Of a stretch of 64,000 nt of DNA, positions 1-7,606 are shown piece by piece (position 1 is the stretch's first letter; each line of letters begins with the position of its first letter). The notes below the pieces were generated by a model. That model did not search any database and was not told the DNA's origin. It worked only from the letters and a program-made list of their open reading frames with translations. Source of the stretch: Microvirga arsenatis (GTDB taxonomy: Bacteria; Pseudomonadota; Alphaproteobacteria; Rhizobiales; Beijerinckiaceae). The position numbers were made by a program, and so were the translations under genes. The stretch spans positions 62,001 to 126,000 of the forward strand of contig NZ_JAAAXJ010000007.1 of assembly GCF_009910705.1 (NCBI RefSeq). The letters are read 5' to 3'.

Positions 1-386
1 CCGTCGCGGCCCACATTGGCTCCGTAGCGGGTGGCGTTCCCGTCGCCCTCGACGCGGTAGACGTAGTAGTTGCCGGGATCGACGATGATCGTCCCGGGCG
101 CCTCCCTGGTCTCGTAGCGAACCGTCCGGCGGAAATACTTGGGATCGACCTTGCTGACGTCGATCGCCGGGATCGGGAACTTTTCGTCGGGCACCGGCCC
201 GTAGACCTGCCTCGCCTCGGCGAGGCTCATCCCGTCGGACGTGGCGCAGCCGGCGAGCCCCAGCGCGCCGAGGCCGGCGGCCGAGCCGGCCAGAAACGAC
301 CGGCGGCTGAGAAGCCCCGCCCGAGCCCCGAGCAGGGCGGCCTCGTCCCTCCCGCCGTCGCCGGCGTTCCCACCGTTCATGATCAT
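1..386 (-). CDS. L,D-transpeptidase (ErfK/YbiS family), C-terminus cut by window edge
   Basis: About 128 residues of an envelope L,D-transpeptidase are visible; the rest, including the catalytic His/Cys region, lies off the left edge. The N-terminus has a twin-arginine-like segment (LLSRRSFLAG) running into a lipobox-like LAGC near residue 45, so export and lipidation are likely. The later stretch YETREAPGTIIVDPG and YYVYRVEGDGNATRYGANVGR matches the opening of the YkuD fold, where family members read 'G(T)I-D-...-L/YY-V-...-A-RY-VGVGR'. Translation starts at the ATG ending at 386, or at a second ATG at 380; an AAGGGA motif lies upstream of the first. Family function is known: forming 3-3 crosslinks or anchoring lipoproteins to peptidoglycan. 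Which one applies here is not visible. Confidence 0.85.
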   Translation of the reverse strand, partial: MIMNGGNAGDGGRDEAALLGARAGLLSRRSFLAGSAAGLGALGLAGCATSDGMSLAEARQVYGPVPDEKFPIPAIDVSKVDPKYFRRTVRYETREAPGTIIVDPGNYYVYRVEGDGNATRYGANVGRD

Positions 387-481
387 GATTGGCCGTTCCC
401 TTGTCCTGGCTGCCCGGCGCGACAAGGCTCCGGCAACCACCCGCTGGAATGTCTTGGTTGGGCTGGAGAGTGCCGTCACAG

Positions 482-541
482 GGCGCGATTGGCAAGTCGG
501 GGTTTCATGTGCAGAGGTGGGACAGGACGGTTGGGATGGCC
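482..541. repeat. 60-bp imperfect direct repeat, copy A
   Basis: By hand alignment this stretch matches 3321-3380 at 47 of 60 positions in the same orientation, with the longest identical run TGGCAAGTCGGG. The two copies lie just outside the AT-richer segment that carries the UmuD remnant and the CBASS genes. No transposase is present between or beside them. Confidence 0.6.
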
Positions 542-563
542 GCAGGAAGCGGTAGCGGGAGCC

Positions 564-938
564 TTACAGAAATGTAAGAAGGTCTGCGTTGAGCAGCAGG
601 CGCTTGACGCTGCGCTCCCCACCGATGTCCATCACCACGGTGGCGGTTCGCCCGCGTGATGCTGCGGTCGACGATGAGCAGGTCGCCGGAAAAATCCGCG
701 CCTTGACCATCGAGTGGCCGCCCACCTTGAAGAGAAACGTGAAGGCCGGATTGGGCGCCATCCAGCGAGGAAGCTCCACGTTGTCCTCAATGTAGTCCTG
801 AGCCGGGGAGGGGAAGCTCGCACACACATCATGACCGATCACCGGAACACTTACCGTCCCGCCACTGACGTCTGCCAGGACTTTCGCTCTCGTGTATTTG
901 AGAACAAAAAATGAACATATTGACGAAGGTGGCGTCAA
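564..938 (-). pseudogene. UmuD/LexA-type (S24) peptidase remnant, frameshifted
   Basis: The reading frame encodes about 124 residues resembling the self-cleaving UmuD subunit of SOS polymerase V. Visible are SPAQDYIED, a stretch ending LFKVGGHSM with the catalytic-serine motif (G-x-S-M), and TVVMDIGGERSVKRLLL with the catalytic lysine (V-K-R). Between these blocks the frame reads FPATCSSSTAASRG. The next frame reads the expected family sequence GDLLIVDRSIT over the same bases (about 655-690). Two compensating frameshifts are therefore needed to rebuild the family. No umuC follows on the minus strand, where it would lie below 564. I infer a decayed umuDC locus. A sequencing error is less likely because two shifts are required. 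Confidence 0.65.
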
Positions 939-1175
939 CCGAGCGCGGCTGGATGGTCGCTCATTCCATAAGGGAAGCTTAGAATATCCGCTGATGGAAG
1001 TATTTATTCACACGTATCCAAAGAATCGTCGTAACTAGAGGTAGAGCGATAAACCCATTGCAGATCCACCTATGTGTACGTTGAAGCAGGAACGTAGCTT
1101 GGAGCGATGTCCTTGTGGGCTCCAGAACTGCTAATCAAAGCCATCCCATAAGTGAAGTCTGTTCACGCGGAAAAT

Positions 1176-2069
1176 CTACAGGTTCGGCCAATTGTTCCAT
1201 AGATGCCGCAATGCGTTTAGGTATGCTTGGCAGTTGCCTGCCGACCAGTTCACTGGCGTGTTGCCAAGGAGTGGGTGAATACCGTTAGCACATTTGAACA
1301 ATGAGCGATCTGCATTGATTATGTAGGTGAATGTCTCAACGAAAGTGTTTTCGAAACTCGTTCCGAATTTCTCGGATGGCACATTCCAGAGCATTCCTTC
1401 GATGAAGTACGATGGTGCGATGCCATCTGGAATTATGCTCCGTTCAATCAGATAGTTGCGCATGTTCTTATAGAGGCGCACTGTCGGCTTAAACCAGCTA
1501 TTTGTCGCCTGATGTTTGGCTGTGCAGTTGTCGCTGTGCTGCACTGGGAAATTCACAATCCTCGTGCCGTCACGCAAGAAAAAGCAAATCCCGTCAGCGA
1601 AGCTCTCATCTTCCTCTGTGACACGGTAGTAATATTTAAATCGGGCACAAGGCAGCACATCGCAATCGCGACGTCTGCCGTCTCCAGGAATGAAGATGGC
1701 CTTTTGACCAACATCAATCCTCCCAAATTTTTGACGAAGCCAATCGGCTACCTCCTTCTTAAATTCGGGGAGCCCATAGTGTGCAGTACCAGGGTATTTA
1801 CGCTCAAAGATGCGGTACTGATCAGCTGGGAGAGTAGGCGCGTCGTGATAGAATGTCGAATCGAGGCGGATTATTATGTCTACATCACTATCACGAAAGA
1901 CATTCGTATCGTTTGCGTACGAGCCTTGTAGACGGATGTGAAAATTTTTCACGAAATACGCTGAATTCACGTCCTCAAGTACGCTTTTAACTGTCACGTA
2001 TGTGTCGCGCGACTGCGCGATGGCCCCTTGGTGGGACCAAGTTTCGAGTTGTGGTTCGGGAACGGCCAC
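1176..2069 (-). CDS. CBASS CD-NTase, clade-E-like (CdnE type) cyclic oligonucleotide synthase
   Basis: 297 residues. It has the cGAS/DncV-type nucleotidyltransferase signature: LQGSY with the GS pair at 49-50, S61-D62-V63-D64 as the first metal-binding carboxylates, and D137 in RDCDVLP as the third. The N-terminus (MAVPEPQLETWSHQGA) and the later TNSWFKPTVRLYKN and APSYFIEGMLWNVP closely resemble the CdnE enzyme of Rhodothermus as I recall it. The Asn reported there to select a pyrimidine nucleotide aligns with N173 in RIVNFP. On that basis a uridine-containing cyclic dinucleotide such as cUMP-AMP is a plausible product, but this is inference. The GTG start is preceded by AGGAG overlapping the stop of the upstream phospholipase gene, so the two are translationally linked. 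Base composition is AT-richer than the flanking chromosome. Confidence 0.88.
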   Translation of the reverse strand: MAVPEPQLETWSHQGAIAQSRDTYVTVKSVLEDVNSAYFVKNFHIRLQGSYANDTNVFRDSDVDIIIRLDSTFYHDAPTLPADQYRIFERKYPGTAHYGLPEFKKEVADWLRQKFGRIDVGQKAIFIPGDGRRRDCDVLPCARFKYYYRVTEEDESFADGICFFLRDGTRIVNFPVQHSDNCTAKHQATNSWFKPTVRLYKNMRNYLIERSIIPDGIAPSYFIEGMLWNVPSEKFGTSFENTFVETFTYIINADRSLFKCANGIHPLLGNTPVNWSAGNCQAYLNALRHLWNNWPNL

Positions 2070-2078
2070 GCGCTTCTC

Positions 2079-3014
2079 CTAGAATAAGTATTGCTTCAGA
2101 ATCGGCTCTCGCGAAGCGTAAGACTCCGCGCCTCGCTGGCGTAGGATATTGAGTTTATCCATGTCATGTTCAAACAAGTCTGTTGCCATCTCTGGCTTTT
2201 CAAACGTGTCGCTAATGCGGACAGTGGCAACGTCCTTGAAAAGGATAACCCGGAGTTGATCCATGGACTGAGTGTTGATCTCCAACGTCTTCTGAAGTAG
2301 CTGGACGCTGACTAAGTATTTCTTCGCTAGCCACATCTTCAGACCTGGCTTCGGCTCGGGGTACACTCCGACGCCGACACTCACGACGCGCACATGCTCA
2401 CGGGGAACTTGGAGTGCAACAAGTGCATCTGCTATTGCGTACAAGGTCGGATTATTCGCGCAGTAACCACCATCGATGAGTTCGATGCGATCTCCCATTG
2501 CCGTCGTAACGACCTTCCTGTTGAAGAATGGGTATGCTGAGCACGAAGCCTGTACCGCATCAGCGATCGTCACTCCAAACCCGGGCACAAAAGTCCCGGT
2601 GCGCCCGTGCGCTTGCTCTACGCTGCCCTTGAAGATCATCGGGCGCTCGATTTCCCACTTGGTTGCGACGACTCCTACGCCTGTCTTAACGGCGTCAAAC
2701 CTTTGGTCTTTGAAGACTTCCCTAGCAAGGTGTTCAAGGGCTGCTGACTTTTCCTTAGGAGTCTTCCGTTGCATGATGGTGGGGACGTATTCCTTGTAGA
2801 GCTGATGGATCTCCTCAACTGAATGACCGAGAGCCAGGAGCGATGCGATAATGGCTCCAGTGCTCGTACCAAAAATCAAGTCGAATTTTTCGTACAGGCG
2901 GCAACCAATGAGCCCTTCGATCTCCCGAAGAACCCCCAAACTGTAGAAGCCTTTGGCGCCTCCTCCATCAAGGCTCAGAATGCGACAAGGCTTTTCTGCC
3001 GAGAAGTTCGTCAT
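2079..3014 (-). CDS. Patatin-like phospholipase, CBASS effector (CapV/CapE type)
   Basis: 311 residues with all patatin landmarks: the oxyanion-hole glycine loop DGGGAKG at 16-22, the nucleophile elbow GTSTG with Ser51, and the second dyad member in D181-G-G. The family hydrolyses membrane phospholipids. In CBASS, CapV and CapE are activated by the cyclic nucleotide made by the adjacent CD-NTase and kill the infected cell by membrane damage. It is the first gene of a two-gene minus-strand unit, and the synthase starts 9 bases after its stop. No E1/E2 (Cap2), JAB (Cap3), HORMA or TRIP13 gene accompanies it, so this is the minimal (type I) layout. No membrane segment or signal peptide is evident, so a cytosolic enzyme is expected. 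Confidence 0.9.
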   Translation of the reverse strand: MTNFSAEKPCRILSLDGGGAKGFYSLGVLREIEGLIGCRLYEKFDLIFGTSTGAIIASLLALGHSVEEIHQLYKEYVPTIMQRKTPKEKSAALEHLAREVFKDQRFDAVKTGVGVVATKWEIERPMIFKGSVEQAHGRTGTFVPGFGVTIADAVQASCSAYPFFNRKVVTTAMGDRIELIDGGYCANNPTLYAIADALVALQVPREHVRVVSVGVGVYPEPKPGLKMWLAKKYLVSVQLLQKTLEINTQSMDQLRVILFKDVATVRISDTFEKPEMATDLFEHDMDKLNILRQRGAESYASREPILKQYLF

Positions 3015-3029
3015 CTTGTACTTTGCACG

Positions 3030-3058
3030 TTATAAAGTTGATATAGATTACTTTACAA
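3030..3058 (-). promoter_or_regulatory. Candidate sigma-70 promoter of the CBASS unit
   Basis: Read on the minus strand, TTGTAA is followed after 17 bases by TTATAA, ending about 15 bases before the phospholipase start codon. The surrounding stretch is strongly AT-rich compared with the rest of the window. The short leader leaves little space for separate regulation. Confidence 0.5.
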
Positions 3059-3145
3059 CCGCACGCTGCAAAGAGCCTTGTTGCCATTGTCCCCAACCTA
3101 ATTCCGATATTGTGGTGTCCTAGTTCATCACGTCGCCTGTTCAGT

Positions 3146-3343
3146 TCAAATCCCCGCCCCATTCTCAGACGTCCATCGATAGCGCTCCTCATACTCCTGC
3201 TCCTCGCGTTCGATGCGCTCCACATGGGCCGCGAGTTCGTCGTGCAGTTCGGCGAGGCTGCGGCGGGGCTGGTTGTCGATCTCGTATGCCCGACGGCAAG
3301 AGCGGGTGGGGCCGTCCCACGGCTCGACTGGCAAGTCGGGCAT
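3146..3343 (-). pseudogene. Fragment of the HTH-protein gene family, copy at 3.15 kb
   Basis: The minus-strand frame ends with PRRSLAELHDELAAHVERIEREE and ENGAGI. These match the C-terminus of the intact gene at 11307-11921 (PRRSLAELRDELAAHLERIEREE and ENGGGI), including the stop position. Similarity fades above about 3290, where the reading frame runs into unrelated sequence (MPDLPVEPWDG). The N-terminal helix-turn-helix half is absent. This is most simply a truncated paralogue or recombination scar. It lies between the CBASS unit and the distal direct-repeat copy. Confidence 0.6.
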
Positions 3344-3380
3344 TCATGCCCGGAGGTGGGGCTGAACGGTCCGGAGGGCC
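3321..3380. repeat. 60-bp imperfect direct repeat, copy B
   Basis: Same-orientation partner of 482-541 (47 of 60 bases identical by hand alignment). Together they bracket about 2.8 kb containing the UmuD remnant, CBASS and the HTH-gene fragment. Confidence 0.6.
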
Positions 3381-3667
3381 ATGGCGGGTCACGATCGATC
3401 CTCGCACGAGGGAGCCTCTGGGCTTTCGGGTTCGGCGGTGAGGGCTGCCTCGAGGGCTCAGTGGGATTGCTGCGCGGATGGGATTGCTTCCGGAGAGGGG
3501 AGTTCCGGCAGGATCCCGTTCAGATCGTCCGTCACCGCGATCCGCGACGAGGCCCGGTGGGTGGGCCGCTCGAACGCAGCGGTCATCAGGGTTCGGCACG
3601 CCCGTCGCCCTGCCACGTCCATGGCGACACGGGCAAACCATCGATGGGCGGCAGCGACCCCGGACCT
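3381..3667. other. Intergenic stretch without a convincing gene
   Basis: Between the repeat and the response regulator I see no family I recognise. A minus-strand frame of 54 codons (3458-3622) lies downstream of the receiver gene, but it has no clear ribosome-binding site or known motif, so it is not called. Confidence 0.4.
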
Positions 3668-4108
3668 TCACATGGCGGGTCGAAGGCTCTCGTTGAGGCC
3701 GAGCCAATAGGCGTCGATCTGCTCGACCATGCGCAGCAGTTCGTCGGGACGCGCCGGCTTCACCAGATACGAGTTCGCCCCGAGGTCGTAGGCCCTCTGG
3801 AGGTCGACGCTTTCCCGCGAGGAGGTCAGGATGATCACGGGGATGGTTCGAAGGAGCGGCTGCCCCTTGATCCACGCGAGCACCTCGAAGCCGGAACGGC
3901 CGGGAAGCTTGAGGTCCAGGAGGATGACCACCGGACGGGGCCGGTCCGGAGCGCTGCCGGCGCGGTCGAGAAATGTCAGCGCCTCGTTGCCGTCCACCGC
4001 GAAGTGGAGGGGCGTCTCCACCTTGGCTTTTCGAAAGGCCCGGGCGAGCAGGTCCCGGTCGTCGGGATCGTCCTCGACGATCAGGATCAGGTCGTCGGCA
4101 GGGTTCAT
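3668..4108 (-). CDS. Stand-alone response regulator receiver protein
   Basis: 146 residues forming a single CheY-like receiver domain with no output domain. Acidic pocket residues EDD lie near 12-14, and the phosphoacceptor is D65 in LLDLKLPG. The switch threonine or serine is in ILTSS, and the conserved lysine is in YLVKPARPDE. The extended LLDLKLPGRSGFEVL and the insertion before it resemble the Rcp1-type regulators paired with phytochrome or CHASE3 kinases. The gene overlaps the end of the upstream kinase gene by 4 bases (ATGA), so the two form a cognate pair. With no effector domain, it presumably acts through protein contacts or a phosphorelay. Confidence 0.9.
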   Translation of the reverse strand: MNPADDLILIVEDDPDDRDLLARAFRKAKVETPLHFAVDGNEALTFLDRAGSAPDRPRPVVILLDLKLPGRSGFEVLAWIKGQPLLRTIPVIILTSSRESVDLQRAYDLGANSYLVKPARPDELLRMVEQIDAYWLGLNESLRPAM

Positions 4109-5583
4109 TCCGGCCTCTCCTTCCGTGCCGACCTGAGCTCGATCCAGAAGCGGCTTCCCTCTCCCGGCCTTGAGATCACGCCGCTGCGGCCGCCCATGCG
4201 TTCAAGGCTTCTGCGGACGATGGCGAGGCCGATCCCTGTCCCCGGATAGCTTTCCACGCCATGAAGGCGCTGGAAGGGCTGGAACACGCGCTCCTGATGG
4301 GCGGGATCGATGCCGATGCCGTTGTCCTCGATCCAGAGCCGGACCCGCCCGTCCCGCGCCTCGGCCCTGATGCAGATCCGCGGTGTCCGGTCCGGCGGGA
4401 CGAACTTGATGGCGTTCGACAGCAGGTTCGCCGCGGCCTGGGCGAGGGTGGGCGGATGCGCCATGACGTCGGGCAGAGGATGCTTCACCTCGACCGCCGC
4501 CTTCGTTTCGCGAATCTGCAACTCGGCATCGGCGATCACCCTCTCTATCGTGGTTTCGAGGGAAACCGGGCGCACGCTCACCTCCTCCCGGGCCAGGCGG
4601 CTGTAGGTGAGGATGTCCTGGATCAGGCCCTCCATTCGTCCGGCGGCGGCGACGATGCGCGTGGCAAAACGATGACCCTCCTCCGGCAGGACGGAGCCGT
4701 AATCCTCCACGAGCGCATCGGCGTAGCCGTGCATGGCGCGCAGCGGCGCCCTCAGGTCATGGGAGATCGTGTAGGCGAAGGCATCGAGCTCGCGGTTGAC
4801 CTGGGTGAGCTGGGCGGTGCGCTCCTCGACCTGCCGTTCGAGGCTGCGCCGGAAGCCCCGCTCGGCCTCCAGGAGCCGGGCATTGGCGCGCTGCCGCCCG
4901 ATCCAGATGACGCCGAGGATGGTGCTGACCAGCGCCAGGACCCCCGTCAGGGCGGCGACCCGGCTGGTCCAGGTCGCCTGCCGCTCCAGGCGCCGGGTGC
5001 GGGAGACCATGATGTCCCGCTCGGCATGCTCGAACGCGACGATGGCAGCGTCGATCTCCTCCATCAGCCGCTGCCCGGCATCCGTCCGGACCAAGGCCAG
5101 GGCCTCCTCGAGGCTCCGGTGCCGAAGCTCGACCGTTCGGGCCAGCTCGTCCAGCTTGGCCTGGATGAGCGGGCGCAGCTGACGAAGGCGGCTCACCTGC
5201 CCAGGATCCTGCACGTCGTTTTCCAGCCGCCGGAAGCTGTCCCAGACCTGTCCGGTCGCCTGCTCGTAGGGAGCGAGGTAGCGGCGCTCCCCGGTCAGGA
5301 TGTAGCCCCTCTGGCCCGTCTCGGCGGCGCGAACGTCCACGTGCAGTTCGGCCACGCCCTGAAGGATGGAACTCGCGCGCAGAACCAGGCCCCGGGCCTC
5401 CGAGAGGCTCAAGAGAAACACGTTCAACGTGATCGCGCTGGCGACCAGCAGCGCCCCGGCCAGCGCAAGGGCGCCGGAGCCGAGAAACGGCCTGATCCGG
5501 GACGGGCCGGACGTAACAGGGTCACGCGTGGGCGGTGTCTCGGCCGCCGTTCGTGACGGATGGCTGCCGGTGGACAGGATCAA
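4105..5583 (-). CDS. Membrane sensor histidine kinase with CHASE3 domain
   Basis: 492 residues. A first membrane segment lies at about 35-58. A CHASE3 sensory domain follows at about 62-200, with the typical VRAAETGQRGYILTGERRYL. A second membrane segment spans about 207-228. After a short coiled coil (RQVEERTAQLTQVNRELDAF) comes HisKA with His275 in YTISHDLRAPLRAM. The HATPase_c domain has N-box NLLSNAIKFV, G1 DNGIGID and G2 GTGIGLAIV. CHASE3 is an extracellular or periplasmic sensor of unknown ligand. The product should phosphorylate the receiver encoded immediately downstream. Divergent from the + strand signalling genes across about 70 bases. The first 30 residues look poorly conserved, so a later start is possible. 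Confidence 0.92.
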   Translation of the reverse strand: MILSTGSHPSRTAAETPPTRDPVTSGPSRIRPFLGSGALALAGALLVASAITLNVFLLSLSEARGLVLRASSILQGVAELHVDVRAAETGQRGYILTGERRYLAPYEQATGQVWDSFRRLENDVQDPGQVSRLRQLRPLIQAKLDELARTVELRHRSLEEALALVRTDAGQRLMEEIDAAIVAFEHAERDIMVSRTRRLERQATWTSRVAALTGVLALVSTILGVIWIGRQRANARLLEAERGFRRSLERQVEERTAQLTQVNRELDAFAYTISHDLRAPLRAMHGYADALVEDYGSVLPEEGHRFATRIVAAAGRMEGLIQDILTYSRLAREEVSVRPVSLETTIERVIADAELQIRETKAAVEVKHPLPDVMAHPPTLAQAAANLLSNAIKFVPPDRTPRICIRAEARDGRVRLWIEDNGIGIDPAHQERVFQPFQRLHGVESYPGTGIGLAIVRRSLERMGGRSGVISRPGEGSRFWIELRSARKERPE

Positions 5584-5655
5584 CGGAGCTTCCCGTTCGT
5601 TGCCTTTGCAGCCTCGTGCACCAGTTCATTCATCGCTTCCTGCCTGAACGATCCC

Positions 5656-6639
5656 ATGCGCATCCTCTTTGTCGATGACGACCCCGATACCCGTGCTCTG
5701 GCAATTCGGGCCGTTGCCCAGGAGTTCCCCGACGCCGACATCCGGGAAGCTCCCGATCTCAATGGGCTCGAAGCCCTCCTGCGGGAGCCGGCGCCCGACA
5801 TTCTGGTCACCGATTACGACCTGCGCTGGTCGGACGGGATCGCCGTCTTCGACAAGGTCAAGGCCGCCAATCCCTTCTGCTGCACGGTCATGTTCACGGG
5901 CACGGGCAACGAGGAGCTGGCGGTTCGCGCGCTCAAGCACGGCTTCGACGATTACGTGGTCAAGGGCGCCAAGCAGCTTCGCCGCCTCGCCGCGGCGGTC
6001 CGCTCGGCCTACGACCGCAGGCGGGAGCTGCTCGAGCTCAGCGAAAACCGCGACCTGGTTCTCAAGGAGCTGTACCACCGGCTGCACAACAACCTCCAGA
6101 TCGTGATCAGCCTCCTGCGGATGACGGAGAAGGCGATCGCGGACCCGAGCGACCGGGAGCAGCTCGCGGACCTCCAGCGACGCATCCAGGCGCTGAGCGC
6201 CCTGCAGGAGGAGTTCTACCGCTCGGAGGACTTTCGCCGGGTGGACTTTGCGGCCTTCGTCGAACGGCTGGCCGGAAGCCTCGCCGGGTTGTCGGGCGGG
6301 CGCGTTCGGCTTGCCCTTCGGCTGGAAGCGGTGGAGTTGCCGGTTGACTTGGCAGTGCCGTTCGGGCTCATTGCCAATGAAGTTCTCACCAATTCCTTGA
6401 AGCATGCGTTTCCGGACGGTCGCGCCGGACAGCTGTCGGTGACTCTCGAAGCGGCAGCCAATCGAGCGGTCCTGACCGTCGCGGACGATGGAGCGGGATA
6501 CCCCGAGGATTTGGATCCGTCTGCGGCGTCCGGTGTCGGAATGCGCCTCATCCGACGGCTGGCGGACCAGATGGAGGGTGAGGTGTCGTTCGAACGAGGC
6601 GAAGCGGGAGCCACATGCCGGATCAGCGTTCCACTCTGA
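5656..6639 (+). CDS. Receiver-HisKA_2 hybrid histidine kinase (cytosolic)
   Basis: 327 residues starting at MRILFVDDDP. An N-terminal receiver has D53 in VTDYD, a threonine in MFTGTGNEE and a lysine in VVKGAKQL. A HisKA_2-type dimerisation region follows, with His141 in LKELYHRLHNNLQIV, then a HATPase with NEVLTNSLKHAF and DDGAGYP. There are no membrane segments. Placing the receiver before the kinase suggests that a partner kinase, perhaps the divergently encoded CHASE3 kinase, controls this enzyme through phosphorylation; this is inference. The upstream in-frame extension to 5560 runs back into the divergent kinase gene and is not conserved sequence, so the ATG at 5656 is preferred. Confidence 0.9.
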   Translation: MRILFVDDDPDTRALAIRAVAQEFPDADIREAPDLNGLEALLREPAPDILVTDYDLRWSDGIAVFDKVKAANPFCCTVMFTGTGNEELAVRALKHGFDDYVVKGAKQLRRLAAAVRSAYDRRRELLELSENRDLVLKELYHRLHNNLQIVISLLRMTEKAIADPSDREQLADLQRRIQALSALQEEFYRSEDFRRVDFAAFVERLAGSLAGLSGGRVRLALRLEAVELPVDLAVPFGLIANEVLTNSLKHAFPDGRAGQLSVTLEAAANRAVLTVADDGAGYPEDLDPSAASGVGMRLIRRLADQMEGEVSFERGEAGATCRISVPL

Positions 6640-7055
6640 GCGAGAGGCTGCGCGTTCTCATCGTCGAGGACGAAACCCTCGTGGCGGACTACATCGCCGA
6701 TGTGGTCGAGGAAGCGGGTCACGAAGTGGCGGGCTTTGCCGCGACGGGCGAGAAGGCGCTCGAGGCCCTGGCGCGGGACCGGGTCGACCTCGCCATCCTG
6801 GACATCAAGCTGAAGGGCAGCATGACCGGGATCGATGTCGCCCACGCGGCGCGCGATCGTGCAATCCCCTACCTGTTCATCTCCGGGTCCGGCGAAGCCC
6901 TGACGCGTCAGGCCGCCGAGGCCACAGGCCCGCTCGCCTTTCTCCAGAAGCCGTTCAACCAGGAAGAACTCGTTTCGGTTCTCAGGACCACCGCGGAGCG
7001 CGAAGCGACATCCGCACGGGCGTTCGCCCCGGATGCCAAGGGGCAAGAGGGCTGA
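6615..7055 (+). CDS. Stand-alone response regulator receiver protein
   Basis: 146 residues, a single receiver domain. The acidic pair is in IVEDE, the phosphoacceptor is D63 in LAILDIKLKGSMTG, the serine is in FISGSGE, and the lysine is in FLQKPFNQEELV. The LDIxLxGxxxG pattern is typical of receivers paired with HWE/HisKA_2 kinases. The gene overlaps the 3' end of the receiver-kinase gene by 25 bases, so co-translation is likely and it is the expected phosphoacceptor of that kinase. The C-terminal tail of about 20 residues is unstructured. No output domain is present. Confidence 0.9.
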   Translation: MPDQRSTLSERLRVLIVEDETLVADYIADVVEEAGHEVAGFAATGEKALEALARDRVDLAILDIKLKGSMTGIDVAHAARDRAIPYLFISGSGEALTRQAAEATGPLAFLQKPFNQEELVSVLRTTAEREATSARAFAPDAKGQEG

Positions 7056-7606
7056 TGGCTGCGCCATGCGTCCTGCTTCTCGGCAGGGTGCATGACGGGT
7101 TGAAGGAGCGCGCAGGATCGAGTGAACGTGCGAATGTCCGCTGATCTTTTCCGTTGAGCCTTGCCGCTCTTGCTCAAATTCCCCCGCCATTCCCGCACGT
7201 CCCGGTGCAGGCCCTCCTCGCGCTCGATGGGCTCGGGATGGGCCGCGAGCTCGCCGCGCAGTTCGGCGAGGATCCGCGTGAGGCGGGCCAGCGGCTGAAG
7301 ATGTCGCGGTCGGATCAGCTGGTGACTGATGTAGATTCGCAGGCATGCTAAGCTTAGCCGATACAAGAGCATCGATTATTCTGCCGATAATCGAAAGCGG
7401 AAGTGTCAGCGGCCAGTATTGAGGTTCTAAGCTTGGCAGATGTTCATCAGGTTATTTTGAGCAATCTGCATCCAATCGCTGACATGTCGTGTAGTGTCTG
7501 CTCAGGGTGAATGCGGGCTTCTTCCTTGTCTTGCGTGCGGCTGTCCGAGGGCCAAGGCCACGCCACTCCCCTGAAGCTCACTCGCTACCAACCATGGGAG
7601 TCGTCG
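7056..7606. other. Gene-poor stretch between signalling cluster and RTX gene
   Basis: No intact gene is supported. The middle holds the degenerate HTH-gene fragment at 7178-7310. The final 280 bases, which turn AT-richer around 7340-7500, are the likely promoter region of the RTX gene, but no convincing -35/-10 pair stands out. Confidence 0.4.
7178..7310 (-). pseudogene. Fragment of the HTH-protein gene family, copy at 7.2 kb
   Basis: Positions 7188-7271 match 11335-11418, the 3' end of the intact gene, at 78 of 84 bases. Beyond 7271 the match jumps to the part of the gene encoding LQPLARLTR, so a middle segment is missing. On the minus strand the frame reads LQPLARLTRILAELRGELAAHPEPIEREEGLHRDVREW and then continues without the family's stop codon. 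This is a deleted, non-functional copy. Confidence 0.65.

Noticed and set aside
3458-3622. 54-codon minus-strand frame between the response regulator and the HTH-gene fragment
   Set aside because: No recognised motif, no clear ribosome-binding site, and short; it may be chance coding capacity in high-GC DNA.
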